Under the pieces are notes generated by a model. The model ran no database searches. It was not told where the DNA came from and was given only the letters and a program-made list of their open reading frames with translations. Positions 1 to 8,254 of a DNA stretch of 64,000 bases are shown here, one piece after another; the stretch's first letter is position 1; each line of letters begins with the position of its first letter. Source of the stretch: a bacterium (lineage in GTDB: Bacteria; Desulfobacterota; Binatia; DP-6). The translations under genes were made by a program, and so were the position numbers. The stretch spans positions 682,001 through 746,000 of the forward strand of contig JAHCID010000002.1 in assembly GCA_026129405.1 (NCBI GenBank). The letters are read 5' to 3'.

Positions 1-57
1 GACACCCTGCGGGCGCGCGCCTATACGCTCTTCGCCGCCGGCCCCGGCGACCACTGA
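1..57 (+). CDS. C-terminal end of a gene cut by the window edge
   Basis: The first frame reads 18 codons (starting DTLRARAY) to a TGA at 55-57. The gene begins outside the window, so only its tail is visible and no family can be assigned. It lies 81 nt upstream of the racemase start on the same strand. It could also be a chance open stretch. Confidence 0.3.
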   Translation, partial: DTLRARAYTLFAAGPGDH

Positions 58-125
58 CGTCGGTCGGCCCGAACGGCTCGCGGCATCGTACCGCGGCGGC
101 GCGTGTCTGGCGGGGCGGTCTCTGC

Positions 126-131
126 TAGCCC
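126..131 (+). promoter_or_regulatory. Candidate -10 box (TAGCCC) of a leaderless transcript
   Basis: TAGCCC lies 7 nt before the ATG at 139. This is the spacing seen before many starts in this window. No good -35 box is visible. It supports 139 over the upstream GTG at 103 as the start. Confidence 0.35.
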
Positions 132-138
132 ACCCGGG

Positions 139-1281
139 ATGGGACCTCTCACCGGATTCCGCATCGTGGAGCTCGCCGGCATCGGCCCCGGCCCGTTCTG
201 CGCCATGCTGCTCGCCGACCTCGGCGCCGAGGTGCTGCGCGTCGAGCGCACCGCCGACGCCGGGCTCGGCATCGCCAAGCCGGTCGAGTTCGACCTCTAC
301 AACCGCAGCCGCCGCTGCATCGCCGTCGACCTGAAGACGCCGGACGGCGTGCCGACGGTGCTGCGGCTGGTCGCGCGTGCCGACGCCCTCATCGAGGGCT
401 TCCGGCCCGGCGTCATGGAGCGCCTCGGCCTCGGACCCGAGCCGTGCCTCGCCCGCAACCCGCGCCTGGTCTACGGCCGCATGACCGGCTGGGGGCAGAC
501 GGGGCCGCTCGCGCAGGCGGCGGGCCACGACTGGAACTACATCGCCATCACCGGCGCGTTGCACGCCATCGGCCGCGCCGGCGAGGCGCCGGTGCCGCCG
601 CTCAACCTGGTCGGCGACTTCGGCGGCGGCTCGCTCTACCTCGCCGTCGGCATCCTCGCCGGCCTGCTCGAGACGCAGAGGTCGGGCAAGGGGCAGGTCG
701 TCGACGCCGCGATCACCGACGGCGCGGCGTCCCTGATGACGCTCTTCTACGGCCTCGCCGGCGCCGGCCTGTGGCACGGGGAGCGCGGGCGCAACCTCCT
801 CGACACCGGCGCCCACTTCGGCGAGATCTACGAGACGCGGGACGGCAAGTACGTCAGCGTGCTCGCCATCGAGCCCAAGTTCTACGCCGAGCTGTGCCGG
901 CGCATCGGGCTCGACCCCGCGACGCTGCCGGCCCAGAACGACCAGGGCGAGTGGCCGGCGCTGAAGGAGCGCTTCGCGGCGGTCTTCCGCACGAAGACGC
1001 GCGACGAGTGGTGCGCGATCCTCGAGGGCACCGACGCCTGCTTCGCGCCCGTGCTGCCCATGGCCGAGGCTCCGGCGCACCCGCACAACGTCGCGCGCGG
1101 GACCTTCGTCGAGGTGGGCGGCGTCGTGCAGCCGGCGCCGGCGCCGCGCTTCAGCCGCACGCCCGGTGCGATCCAGTCGCCGCCGGCGCGGCCGGGCGAG
1201 CACACCGACGCCGCGCTCGCGGACTGGGGCTTCGCGGCGGACGAGATCGCGGCGCTGCGCGCGGCGAAGGCGATCGCGTAG
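139..1281 (+). CDS. Alpha-methylacyl-CoA racemase (CaiB/BaiF family III CoA-transferase fold)
   Basis: A cytosolic enzyme expected to epimerise the alpha-methyl centre of 2-methylacyl-CoA thioesters so that branched-chain or sterol side chains can enter beta-oxidation. The 380-residue protein opens with the typical [15 protein letters not shown] segment. His130 (in [10 protein letters not shown]) and Asp160 (in NLVGDFGGG) are 30 residues apart, the same spacing as the catalytic His126/Asp156 pair of mycobacterial MCR, and an IEPKFY motif follows where the family has its glutamate. An in-frame GTG at 103 would add 12 residues. The ATG at 139 matches the family N-terminus and has a -10-like box just upstream. 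A CoA-transferase of the same fold is the alternative, but the His/Asp pair favours a racemase. Confidence 0.9.
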   Translation: MGPLTGFRIVELAGIGPGPFCAMLLADLGAEVLRVERTADAGLGIAKPVEFDLYNRSRRCIAVDLKTPDGVPTVLRLVARADALIEGFRPGVMERLGLGPEPCLARNPRLVYGRMTGWGQTGPLAQAAGHDWNYIAITGALHAIGRAGEAPVPPLNLVGDFGGGSLYLAVGILAGLLETQRSGKGQVVDAAITDGAASLMTLFYGLAGAGLWHGERGRNLLDTGAHFGEIYETRDGKYVSVLAIEPKFYAELCRRIGLDPATLPAQNDQGEWPALKERFAAVFRTKTRDEWCAILEGTDACFAPVLPMAEAPAHPHNVARGTFVEVGGVVQPAPAPRFSRTPGAIQSPPARPGEHTDAALADWGFAADEIAALRAAKAIA

Positions 1282-1293
1282 CGGCCGCGCCGC

Positions 1294-2352
1294 TCAGAAG
1301 CGCCAGCTGAGCCCGGCGCGCACGCGGACGTCGGGCACCATCTGGAGCGACGTCTCGTCGCGGACGACGGGGACGTCGACGCCGACCTCGGCCGCCAGAC
1401 GGTCCGTCCAGTCGAACAGGATGGCGGGGCCTACGTAGAGGCGCGTGCGCGCGGTGTCGTCGAGCTTGATCCCGGCCTGGGTGTCGTTGCCCTTCGTGTC
1501 GCCGGAGAGGACGGCCTGCACGCCGAGGCTCCAGGTGTCGCCGGTGAGGACGTCGTAGCCCGGACCGCCGCTCCAGGAGAGCTCGTTCGCGAACGTGTAC
1601 GCGTACGCGCCCTCGCTGCGGACCGCGTACTGGAGGAAGCCGAAGGCGAAGGCGCGGCCGCGCCGCCAGCCGAGCTGGCCACCGACGACCCCGTCGACCG
1701 AGCCCGAGCCGATGGCGAGATCGTGGCCGCGGATGGCGCTCACGGTGCGCCGCCCGCCCGGCGACGGGGCGGGGTGCCCCGGGCCGGGGCCGTGGTGGGT
1801 CACGCCACCGTCGCGGGCGTCGCGGCGGCGGGCGACGCCACGGAGCGCCCCGAGCTCCTCCGCCAGCAGCGAGGCGTCGCCGGTCGGGAGCTTGAGGCCG
1901 CCGATGAGGCTCGCCGTCAGCCGTCCCACGGGCAGCTCGGCGTCGAACGGCGTGCCGATGGCGACGAGGGTCAGGTCGCCGAAGCCCGAGACGCTGCCCG
2001 AGGTGAGCCGGCCGTTCTCGAGCCGGCGGTAGTCGCGCGCGACGATCGGCAGGTTCAGCTGCACGCCGATCCAGTCGGTGAAGCCGTACGTCGCGAACAC
2101 CTGCGTGATGGAGCTGTTCAGCCGCTCGCCCTCGGACGGCACCTCGTGGCCGTCGATCATGACGGTGCCCATGTGCGTGAACTGCTCGGCGACGCCGAGG
2201 GTCAGACGTCGGCGCTGCGGGATGCGGTCCGGCTCGACGTAGACCGAGTGGGCGTCGCAGCCGAGCGCGGGTCCGGCCGCCGGGACGGCGACGAGCAGCA
2301 CGAGGACGGCGAGCCAGGAGGAGCCGCGGCGGGCGACGGGGGGTGCGGACAT
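1294..2352 (-). CDS. Outer-membrane beta-barrel protein, transporter-like (hypothetical)
   Basis: The 352-residue protein has a signal peptide (hydrophobic stretch at residues 14-27, then AGPALGC), alternating beta-strand-like segments, and a C-terminal phenylalanine after RAGLSW, the signature recognised by the BAM complex. The pattern GGLKLPTGD followed by GSGSVDGVVGG resembles the MetA-pathway-of-phenol-degradation type outer-membrane transporters. The middle holds a Gly/Pro/Arg-rich segment (about residues 180-215) that is probably an extracellular loop. The frame stays open further upstream, but ATG 2352 gives the signal peptide. It converges tail-to-tail with the racemase gene. Substrate unknown. 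Confidence 0.7.
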   Translation of the reverse strand: MSAPPVARRGSSWLAVLVLLVAVPAAGPALGCDAHSVYVEPDRIPQRRRLTLGVAEQFTHMGTVMIDGHEVPSEGERLNSSITQVFATYGFTDWIGVQLNLPIVARDYRRLENGRLTSGSVSGFGDLTLVAIGTPFDAELPVGRLTASLIGGLKLPTGDASLLAEELGALRGVARRRDARDGGVTHHGPGPGHPAPSPGGRRTVSAIRGHDLAIGSGSVDGVVGGQLGWRRGRAFAFGFLQYAVRSEGAYAYTFANELSWSGGPGYDVLTGDTWSLGVQAVLSGDTKGNDTQAGIKLDDTARTRLYVGPAILFDWTDRLAAEVGVDVPVVRDETSLQMVPDVRVRAGLSWRF

Positions 2353-2510
2353 GGATCGTGAGCTTCCGCTCGCGAAGGCGATGGCAGCCGCTGCCCGCCC
2401 CGGCAACGCTTCATTTTGACGCAGGGCTCCCCGCGTCGCGCCCGGCGTCGACGGGCAGGCTCGCAACGCCATGGCGCATGCCGCAGCGGGCGGCAGGCGA
2501 TGGCGGCGTC

Positions 2511-3503
2511 TCAACCGAGCCGCTGCCGGCGATGGGCCCCCGGCGTGCGACCCGTCCAGCGCACGAAGGCGTGGTGGAACGTGCTCTGATCCGAGAAGCC
2601 GAGGACGAACGCGATCTCCTGGAGGCCGAGGTCGCCGGACTCGAGGTGGCGCAACGCCAGGTCGCACCGCAGCTCGTCGCGCACGCGCCGGTGCGTCGTG
2701 CCTTCCGCCGCCAGCCGGCGTTGGAGCGTGCGCGGGCTGACGCGCAGCTTCGCAGCCACCGTCGCGAGGCCGGGGTCGTTCGCCTCGAGCAGGTCGACGA
2801 GGGCACGTCGCACGGCGGCGGCGAACGATTCGCACCCGGGGAGCCGCGCCTCGAGGGCGCGTGCGTGCCGCTCGAGGATCTCGGCCAGGCTTCGGTCGGA
2901 CGAGCGCTGCGGGCGTGCGAGGTCGGCGCGGGCGAAGGTGATCACGTTCACGCCCGCGTCGTACGCGATCGGGCAGGCGAACAGCCGGCGCGACTCGGTA
3001 TGGTCACGCGGGGCCGCGTGGCGGAAGGCGATCCGCCGCGGCACGAACGCGTGCTCCGTGGCGCTGCGTGCGAGGAGGAGCAGGGCGGCGACGCCGAACT
3101 CGATGGCGTGGCGGGGCAGCCGGAACGCGGGGTCGCGGTCGTCGACCACCAGCCGTATCTCGTCGCCGGCATCGACCCAGTGGGTCGTCACCGCCTCCGT
3201 CACGAGGCGCTGGTAGCGCAGCGCCAGCCGCAGGCCGTCACCCACGGTCGCCGCCGAGCGCAGCAGGTGGGCGAGCGCGGGCAGCGCGCCGCTCTCTCCG
3301 GCGCGCCGGGCGACGGCGATGCCGAGATCGTCGATGCCGGTGAGCGCCGGCAGCTCGCTCCAGATCTCGCGCAGCACGTCGACGGGGATGCGTCCGTTCG
3401 GCTCCGCCAGCGCCGCCGGCGTCAGCCCGAAGCGGGCGCAGAGCGCGCGCTCGTCGTGCCCGCGCGCCATCGCCTCGGCGAAGGCGGCACGCGCGACGTG
3501 CAT
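2511..3503 (-). CDS. AraC-family transcriptional regulator
   Basis: A predicted cytosolic DNA-binding regulator of 330 residues. The N-terminal 190 or so residues match the arabinose-binding-like domain common in AraC regulators of lipid and alkane genes. The C-terminus carries the double helix-turn-helix (LATVAAKLRVSPRTLQRRLA, then LQEIAFVLGFSDQSTFHHAF). ATG 3503 was chosen because more upstream codons run into the divergent hydrolase gene. The 145-nt intergenic region with that gene could be its operator. The neighbouring barrel protein on the same strand is another possible target. Confidence 0.88.
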   Translation of the reverse strand: MHVARAAFAEAMARGHDERALCARFGLTPAALAEPNGRIPVDVLREIWSELPALTGIDDLGIAVARRAGESGALPALAHLLRSAATVGDGLRLALRYQRLVTEAVTTHWVDAGDEIRLVVDDRDPAFRLPRHAIEFGVAALLLLARSATEHAFVPRRIAFRHAAPRDHTESRRLFACPIAYDAGVNVITFARADLARPQRSSDRSLAEILERHARALEARLPGCESFAAAVRRALVDLLEANDPGLATVAAKLRVSPRTLQRRLAAEGTTHRRVRDELRCDLALRHLESGDLGLQEIAFVLGFSDQSTFHHAFVRWTGRTPGAHRRQRLG

Positions 3504-3648
3504 CGAGACGCTCGGGATCGGCAACGGCGGCGTCACGGCGGCCGCTGCGTTAGCATGCCGTGGCGCGTTCCACCAAAACCCCGGGCGTCGTCCGCCAACG
3601 TCGACGATACGCCGACGCGCTAGGCTCGGCGCCGGAGGGATCGCCGCC

Positions 3649-4944
3649 ATGCCCATGCCCGAACGCCCCGCCACGAGACGCCGTACCGGTCGCGTGATCG
3701 TCCTCGCGGCGCTGGCCGTGCTCGCCGTCCTCGCGTACCGGCGCTGGGACGATCGCGGCAGCGGGCGGCTCCTGCGCGACCAGACCTACCATCACCAGGC
3801 CCTGCGGGCCTTGAACCACGCGGCGGCGGGCGGCGCCGACGTGTCGGAGGTGCTGGAGGCGACGCGCCACGTGCGGGCCGGCGATGCGCAGGGCTGGTAC
3901 GCGGTGTGGACCGCGCTCGGCGACCGCAACCTCGCCCGCGCGCGGGCGACCGCGGATCGGCGCAGCCGCGGACAGGCGTTGCTGCGCGCCCACACCTACT
4001 ACCTCCGCGCCGAGTTCTTCCTGCCGCCGGACGATCCCAAGCGCCCGGACTCGTTCGCCCGCAACACCCGCGCCTTCTACGAGGGGCTCGACACGCTCGG
4101 GGTGCCGTACGAGCGGCTGACGGTGCCGTACGGGCCGCACCATCTGAACGCGATCTACTATCCGGCGTCCGTCCCGGCGCACGGGCCGCTCGTCGTGTTC
4201 TGCGGCGGCGTCGACTCGACGCTGGAGGAGCTCTACTTCTTCCTCGTCGCCGCCGCGCACGAGCGCGGCTGGCCCGTGCTGACGTTCGAGGGGCCGGGGC
4301 AGGGCGCCGTGCTGCGCGAGCAGCACGTGCCGTTCACGCACGAGTGGGAGCGGCCGACGTCGGCGGTGCTCGACGCCTTCCTCGCCACCCATCCGCGGCC
4401 GCCCGCGATCGTGCTCGTCGGCCTCAGCCTCGGCGGCTATCTCGCGCCGCGCGCCGCCGCCTTCGACGAGCGCATCGACGGCGTGGTGGCGTACGACGCC
4501 ATGTACGACGCCGGCGCCGTGGTGCGCCGCCGCGTCCCGCCGATCGCGTTCGGGCTGCGCCGCATCGGCCTCGAGCCCCTGGTGAATGCGGCGGGCGCGG
4601 TGCTGGCCCGCGTCGACCCGGCGACGGCGTGGTCGCTGTCGCAGGGCGGCTGGGTCACCGGCACGTCGACGCCGCTCGGCGTCGCCGACGCGTTCGCGCC
4701 CTTCACGCTGGAGGGCGTCGCCGGCCGCATCCGGCAGGACGTCCTGCTCCTCGCGGGCGAGGGCGATCAGTTCGTGCCGATCGAGCAGATCGGGCAGATG
4801 CAGGAGGCGCTGGTCAACGCCCGCAGCGTCACCGCGAAGGTGTACGACCGCGCGTCGGGCGGCGCCGAGCACTCGCAGCTCGGCGCCACGACGCTCTGGC
4901 AGGCCGACTTCTTCGACTGGCTGGAGGCGAAGTTCGGCTCGTGA
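3649..4944 (+). CDS. Alpha/beta hydrolase, FrsA/DUF1100-like
   Basis: A 431-residue hydrolase with an N-terminal hydrophobic segment (residues 15-30) after several arginines, so it is probably membrane-anchored or exported. The nucleophile is Ser260 in GLSLGG. The acid is likely the Asp in GEGDQFVP and the base the His in GGAEHSQLG near the C-terminus, so the triad looks complete. The layout (GGVDSTLEE, FEGPGQG) resembles FrsA-like esterases and 2,6-dihydroxypseudooxynicotine-hydrolase-type C-C hydrolases. A GGAGGG Shine-Dalgarno sequence precedes ATG 3649. It is divergent from the AraC gene. Substrate unknown. Confidence 0.85.
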   Translation: MPMPERPATRRRTGRVIVLAALAVLAVLAYRRWDDRGSGRLLRDQTYHHQALRALNHAAAGGADVSEVLEATRHVRAGDAQGWYAVWTALGDRNLARARATADRRSRGQALLRAHTYYLRAEFFLPPDDPKRPDSFARNTRAFYEGLDTLGVPYERLTVPYGPHHLNAIYYPASVPAHGPLVVFCGGVDSTLEELYFFLVAAAHERGWPVLTFEGPGQGAVLREQHVPFTHEWERPTSAVLDAFLATHPRPPAIVLVGLSLGGYLAPRAAAFDERIDGVVAYDAMYDAGAVVRRRVPPIAFGLRRIGLEPLVNAAGAVLARVDPATAWSLSQGGWVTGTSTPLGVADAFAPFTLEGVAGRIRQDVLLLAGEGDQFVPIEQIGQMQEALVNARSVTAKVYDRASGGAEHSQLGATTLWQADFFDWLEAKFGS

Positions 4945-4959
4945 CCGCCGCCCGCACCG

Positions 4960-5577
4960 TCATGCCCGGCGTCGCTCCTGCCGCCGCCACCGCGCCAGCA
5001 CGAGCGCCGCACCGAGCATGCCGCCGAGATGCGCGAAGTGCGCAATGCCCGACTGCGTCCCGGTGACGCCGCTCGCCAGCTCGACGAGGCCATAGAGCAG
5101 CACGAAGAGCCACGCTGGCATCGGAATGGGCGGGAACAGCAGGATCAGGATGCGACGCGGGAAGAGCGCGCCGAACGCGAGCAGCACCCCGAAGACGCCG
5201 CCCGACGCCCCGATCGTCGGATACGGCTCCGGGCCGGCCGTGTAGGAGACGACCGCGAGCTGCACGACCGCCGCCGACAGCACCGAGCCCAGGTAGAGCT
5301 GCAGAAAGCGCCACGAGCCGAGCAGCTGCTCGACGTCGCGCCCGAACATCCACAGCGCGAACATGTTGAGGAAGAGGTGCGACGGGCTGCCGTGCAGCAC
5401 GCTCGAGGTGAGGAGCTGCCAGAGCTCGAAGTGCCCCAGCTCGTTCGGCGCCAGGTGCCGCGACCGCGCCCCGAGCGGCCAGAGCGCGAATTCCAGGATC
5501 AGCTCGTCGCCGATCACGCCCTGGAGCACGAAGACGGCGACGTTGACGAGGAGCAGGGCCGTGGTGACGGGATGCAT
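4960..5577 (-). CDS. Rhomboid family intramembrane serine protease
   Basis: A 205-residue polytopic inner-membrane protein with about six transmembrane helices. The catalytic dyad is visible as Ser125 (GASGG) and His183 (FAHLGG), with the helix-2 signature HLFLNMF supplying His67 and Asn71. Rhomboids cleave single-pass membrane substrates within the bilayer. It converges on the hydrolase gene with only 15 nt between stops. No substrate is evident nearby. Confidence 0.93.
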   Translation of the reverse strand: MHPVTTALLLVNVAVFVLQGVIGDELILEFALWPLGARSRHLAPNELGHFELWQLLTSSVLHGSPSHLFLNMFALWMFGRDVEQLLGSWRFLQLYLGSVLSAAVVQLAVVSYTAGPEPYPTIGASGGVFGVLLAFGALFPRRILILLFPPIPMPAWLFVLLYGLVELASGVTGTQSGIAHFAHLGGMLGAALVLARWRRQERRRA

Positions 5578-5960
5578 GCGACGGTGCGCGCGAGACTACG
5601 CATCCAGCCCGGGCGGTACCAGACGCGGCGCCGTCCACGGTCTCAAGGCGGGTGGGGCCCTGCCGGTCGAGTACCGGCGCCAGGCAACGCTCGAGGCGAC
5701 CCGTCGGCGAAATGCGAACTCCTCGTGGAGCGTGGTCGCCGAGGTCGCTGGGTCGTCCGATCCGATGTCCCGCGAGACGGGCGGCGCGTCGCCGCGGCCA
5801 TCCGGTGGGGCAGCGCCCGCCGAGGACATGCCGCAATGGCGCGCCCTCGCTACGCCGTTCGTCGTGGCCGTCGGGCATCGCTGCCGGACGGCGGGTCGCT
5901 GCGTGGAAAAGAAAGGTGTGCAAGCACCCACTTTTGCTTCACGCCCCGGCCGTGTTCCGC
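5578..5960. other. Intergenic region of about 380 nt
   Basis: No coding region is supportable here. It holds a small inverted repeat (GCCGGT ... ACCGGC, 5662-5678) and an A+T-richer patch at 5905-5940 containing the palindrome GTGCAAGCAC (5918-5927). It probably carries the promoters of the divergent rhomboid and propeller genes. Confidence 0.4.
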
Positions 5961-5966
5961 TAGACT
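5961..5966 (+). promoter_or_regulatory. Candidate -10 box (TAGACT)
   Basis: TAGACT lies 7 nt before the GTG at 5974, matching the leaderless spacing seen elsewhere in the window. The -35 position (5937-5942, CTTCAC) is weak. Confidence 0.35.
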
Positions 5967-5973
5967 CCTCAGC

Positions 5974-7794
5974 GTGCGCTCCTCGTCACCGCGAAGCGCG
6001 ACACGGGTCGTCCATCCCGTTGCTCTCGCGTTCGCCGTGTTGGTTGCGGCAGGTGCTCCTGCAACGGCCGCTTCCATATGGGTCAGTGTGTCCCAGTTCG
6101 GGGAGCCGGTGGTCGGGGCTCGGCCAAGCCTCTCCGCCACCGGCGAGCACATCGCGTTCGACAGTGTCGCTTCGACGATCGTCGCGGGCGACACCAACGC
6201 CGATCCTGACGCCATTCCGGATCCGGTCTTGGGTCTCGACGTGTTCGTTCGAGACCTCCGAGCCTGCGACACCCATCGCGTCAGCGTGACGCCTGACGGG
6301 TTGCAGGCGAACGGCGACAGCTCTCACGGGGCCATCTCCGCGGACGGAACCGTGGTGGCGTTCGTAAGCCGCGCCACGAACCTGACGCCCGCCGACACCA
6401 ACCAGGCTGCCGACGTCTTCGTTCGTGATCTCGTGGCCGGCACCACGGAGGTCGTGAGCGTATCGTCCGAGGGCGCCCTCGCTCGAGGCGTCGGTTCCGC
6501 CTGGGCTGCGGTTGCCACGCCGTCGGTCTCCGGCGACGGACGGCTGGTGGCGTTCATGAGCGGCGCAACGAACCTGACCCCCGAGCTTCCCCCTTGCCCG
6601 GAAGCCGCGTGCTCGACCCTCCATGCCTTCGTCCGAGACAGGTATTCCGGCACCACGTCCTTGCTCGATCGGACCCCGCTCGGTGGCCCCGGCACCGAGA
6701 GCGTCTCCGCGGTAGCCATCAGCAGCGACGGGACGGTTGCGGTATTCGCGACGCGCTCGCGTCTACTGCCCGGCGACACGTCGAGCGACGTGGCTCTCTA
6801 TGCCCGCGACCTCGCGTCCCACACCCTGCGTCTCCTCAGCAGGACGGCGGACGGTGACCACCTTCGGGTGAAGGGCAGTCCCGCTCTGTCTCGGGACGGC
6901 TGCCTGGTGCTCTTCGGGTTCGACCCCGGCGAGGCCTTCTCTGGCGTCGCCGTGTTCGATTGCGCGGTGGGGGCCGCGCGGGTCGTCGAAACGGGGAACG
7001 TCGGAAGCGAGTTCTGGGTCGCCGCCGACGGCAGCCGGATCGGATACCTCGTATTCCACCAGCCGCCTACGATACCTGGATACGGGCTGGCCCGATGGCC
7101 CCGAGGCCTGGACGCGAGGACGACTCTTCCGCTCCCGCCGTCGTCCAACGGGACGATGGCGCTGTCCGGCAGCGGCGACATCCTGTCGACGACCGTCGAC
7201 GGAGCTCTAGTTGCCAGTAGCGGCGAGGATGGGCAGGTGGAGCCGACCGGATGCACACCGGCCCCCGGGCCACCCGTCGACGCTTGCGCGAACCTGGGCG
7301 GGCTCGAGCGAGCACACTGCTACCTCGTCGACGGGCGGAGCACCGGAGAATGCGCTTCGCGACCAATGCCACGGCGCGTGGCACGGCCGCTGGCTCGCGC
7401 CATCGCCTGGCTGGAGCCCGGACTCACCGACTCCCCCACCAAGAAGCGTCGGCGGCGTCTCCGCAACGCCGCGCGGGCGCTCGAGCGGACGACGGTGGGG
7501 ATCCTCGTCGCCGGCAGGAAGGGGGGAATCTCCGCGGAATGCCGCGCGCGGCTTGGCGCCACCGTCGACCGCGCCCGAGAGCTGGTGCGGAGCGCGCCAC
7601 GTCGAGGCGCCGAGACGCGAGGGATGCGCCGGCGTCTACACGCCGCCGGCAGCGTGCCAGAACGTGGGCCGTCAGCCGCCGCGCAGGCGGGCGTGGGCGC
7701 CGGCGGCGTCGCACTCGTCGGTCCGGTCGCGGGTGACGTCGGGCCGCAGCGAGTCCGTGTGCGCGAGCCAGGCGTCGCGGACGGCGTCGGGTAG
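5974..7794 (+). CDS. Secreted WD40/TolB-type beta-propeller protein
   Basis: A 606-residue protein starting at GTG 5974 with an N-terminal signal peptide (VALAFAVLVAAGAPATAA). The mature part repeats blades of the form SxDGxxVAFxSxATNLTPxDTN...DVFVRDL, typical of PD40/TolB-like propellers, so it is probably a periplasmic or extracellular binding protein. From about residue 430 the propeller gives way to a Cys-containing helical tail rich in Arg and Ala. The last 40 codons overlap the convergent haemoglobin gene (7672-7794) and look non-native, so the true stop may lie earlier or an indel may have extended the frame. The sequence is less GC-biased than its neighbours. No function can be assigned. 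Confidence 0.7.
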   Translation: MRSSSPRSATRVVHPVALAFAVLVAAGAPATAASIWVSVSQFGEPVVGARPSLSATGEHIAFDSVASTIVAGDTNADPDAIPDPVLGLDVFVRDLRACDTHRVSVTPDGLQANGDSSHGAISADGTVVAFVSRATNLTPADTNQAADVFVRDLVAGTTEVVSVSSEGALARGVGSAWAAVATPSVSGDGRLVAFMSGATNLTPELPPCPEAACSTLHAFVRDRYSGTTSLLDRTPLGGPGTESVSAVAISSDGTVAVFATRSRLLPGDTSSDVALYARDLASHTLRLLSRTADGDHLRVKGSPALSRDGCLVLFGFDPGEAFSGVAVFDCAVGAARVVETGNVGSEFWVAADGSRIGYLVFHQPPTIPGYGLARWPRGLDARTTLPLPPSSNGTMALSGSGDILSTTVDGALVASSGEDGQVEPTGCTPAPGPPVDACANLGGLERAHCYLVDGRSTGECASRPMPRRVARPLARAIAWLEPGLTDSPTKKRRRRLRNAARALERTTVGILVAGRKGGISAECRARLGATVDRARELVRSAPRRGAETRGMRRRLHAAGSVPERGPSAAAQAGVGAGGVALVGPVAGDVGPQRVRVREPGVADGVG

Positions 7795-8082
7795 CGCGGC
7801 GCGCGCGATGGCGTCGGCGAGGAGCTTGCGCCGGCGCATGAAGTGGCCGCCCATGATCGGGTGCGTGGCGTGCGCCTGGCGCACGTCGCGGCCGGTGTAG
7901 GCGACGTCGGCACCGAGCGCGTGCAGCGTCAGCTCGGTCTCCTTCGCGATCAGGCGCTCCTTGTCGGCGCCCTTGAAGAGGAAGCCGATCATGAAGTCGC
8001 CGAAGACGTGGCCGTAGAAGTCGCGCAGGACGGCGCGGATCGCCTCGGGACCGCCGGCCTGCTCGACGAGGGAGGGCTGCAC
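7672..8082 (-). CDS. Truncated haemoglobin (2/2 globin, group I-like)
   Basis: A 136-residue protein from GTG 8082; an ATG at 8142 would add 20 atypical residues. FYGHVFGDFMIGFLF and the QAHATHPIMGGHF segment match truncated globins, with a His in the latter as likely proximal haem ligand. These proteins bind O2 or NO and often serve in NO detoxification or redox sensing. Its tail (after residue 120) overlaps the convergent propeller frame. It is divergent from eutBC, with 172 nt between the starts. Confidence 0.8.
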   Translation of the reverse strand: MQPSLVEQAGGPEAIRAVLRDFYGHVFGDFMIGFLFKGADKERLIAKETELTLHALGADVAYTGRDVRQAHATHPIMGGHFMRRRKLLADAIARAALPDAVRDAWLAHTDSLRPDVTRDRTDECDAAGAHARLRGG

Positions 8083-8239
8083 GGAGGCGACGATAGCCGC
8101 CGGCGCCGGCCGGCACCACGCCCGGCGGGCGGCCAGGCGCACTCGCGCTGGAGGCTCGGTCCCCGCGCCGGCTCCGCCGCCGGAGCGGCGTGCCTCGGCT
8201 CGCGTGCGACGAAAGGTCGCACGCGGGACCGGCCGCCGC

Positions 8240-8245
8240 TATCCT
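8240..8245 (+). promoter_or_regulatory. Candidate -10 box (TATCCT) before eutB
   Basis: TATCCT lies 9 nt before the eutB ATG. No Shine-Dalgarno sequence is seen between them, consistent with a leaderless or very short leader. Confidence 0.35.
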
Positions 8246-8254
8246 CGGGCGCGC

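Noticed and set aside
4829-5923. Overlapping open frame antisense to the FrsA-like hydrolase and in another frame of the rhomboid gene
   Set aside because: Low-complexity Arg/Ala composition and full overlap with two well-supported genes.
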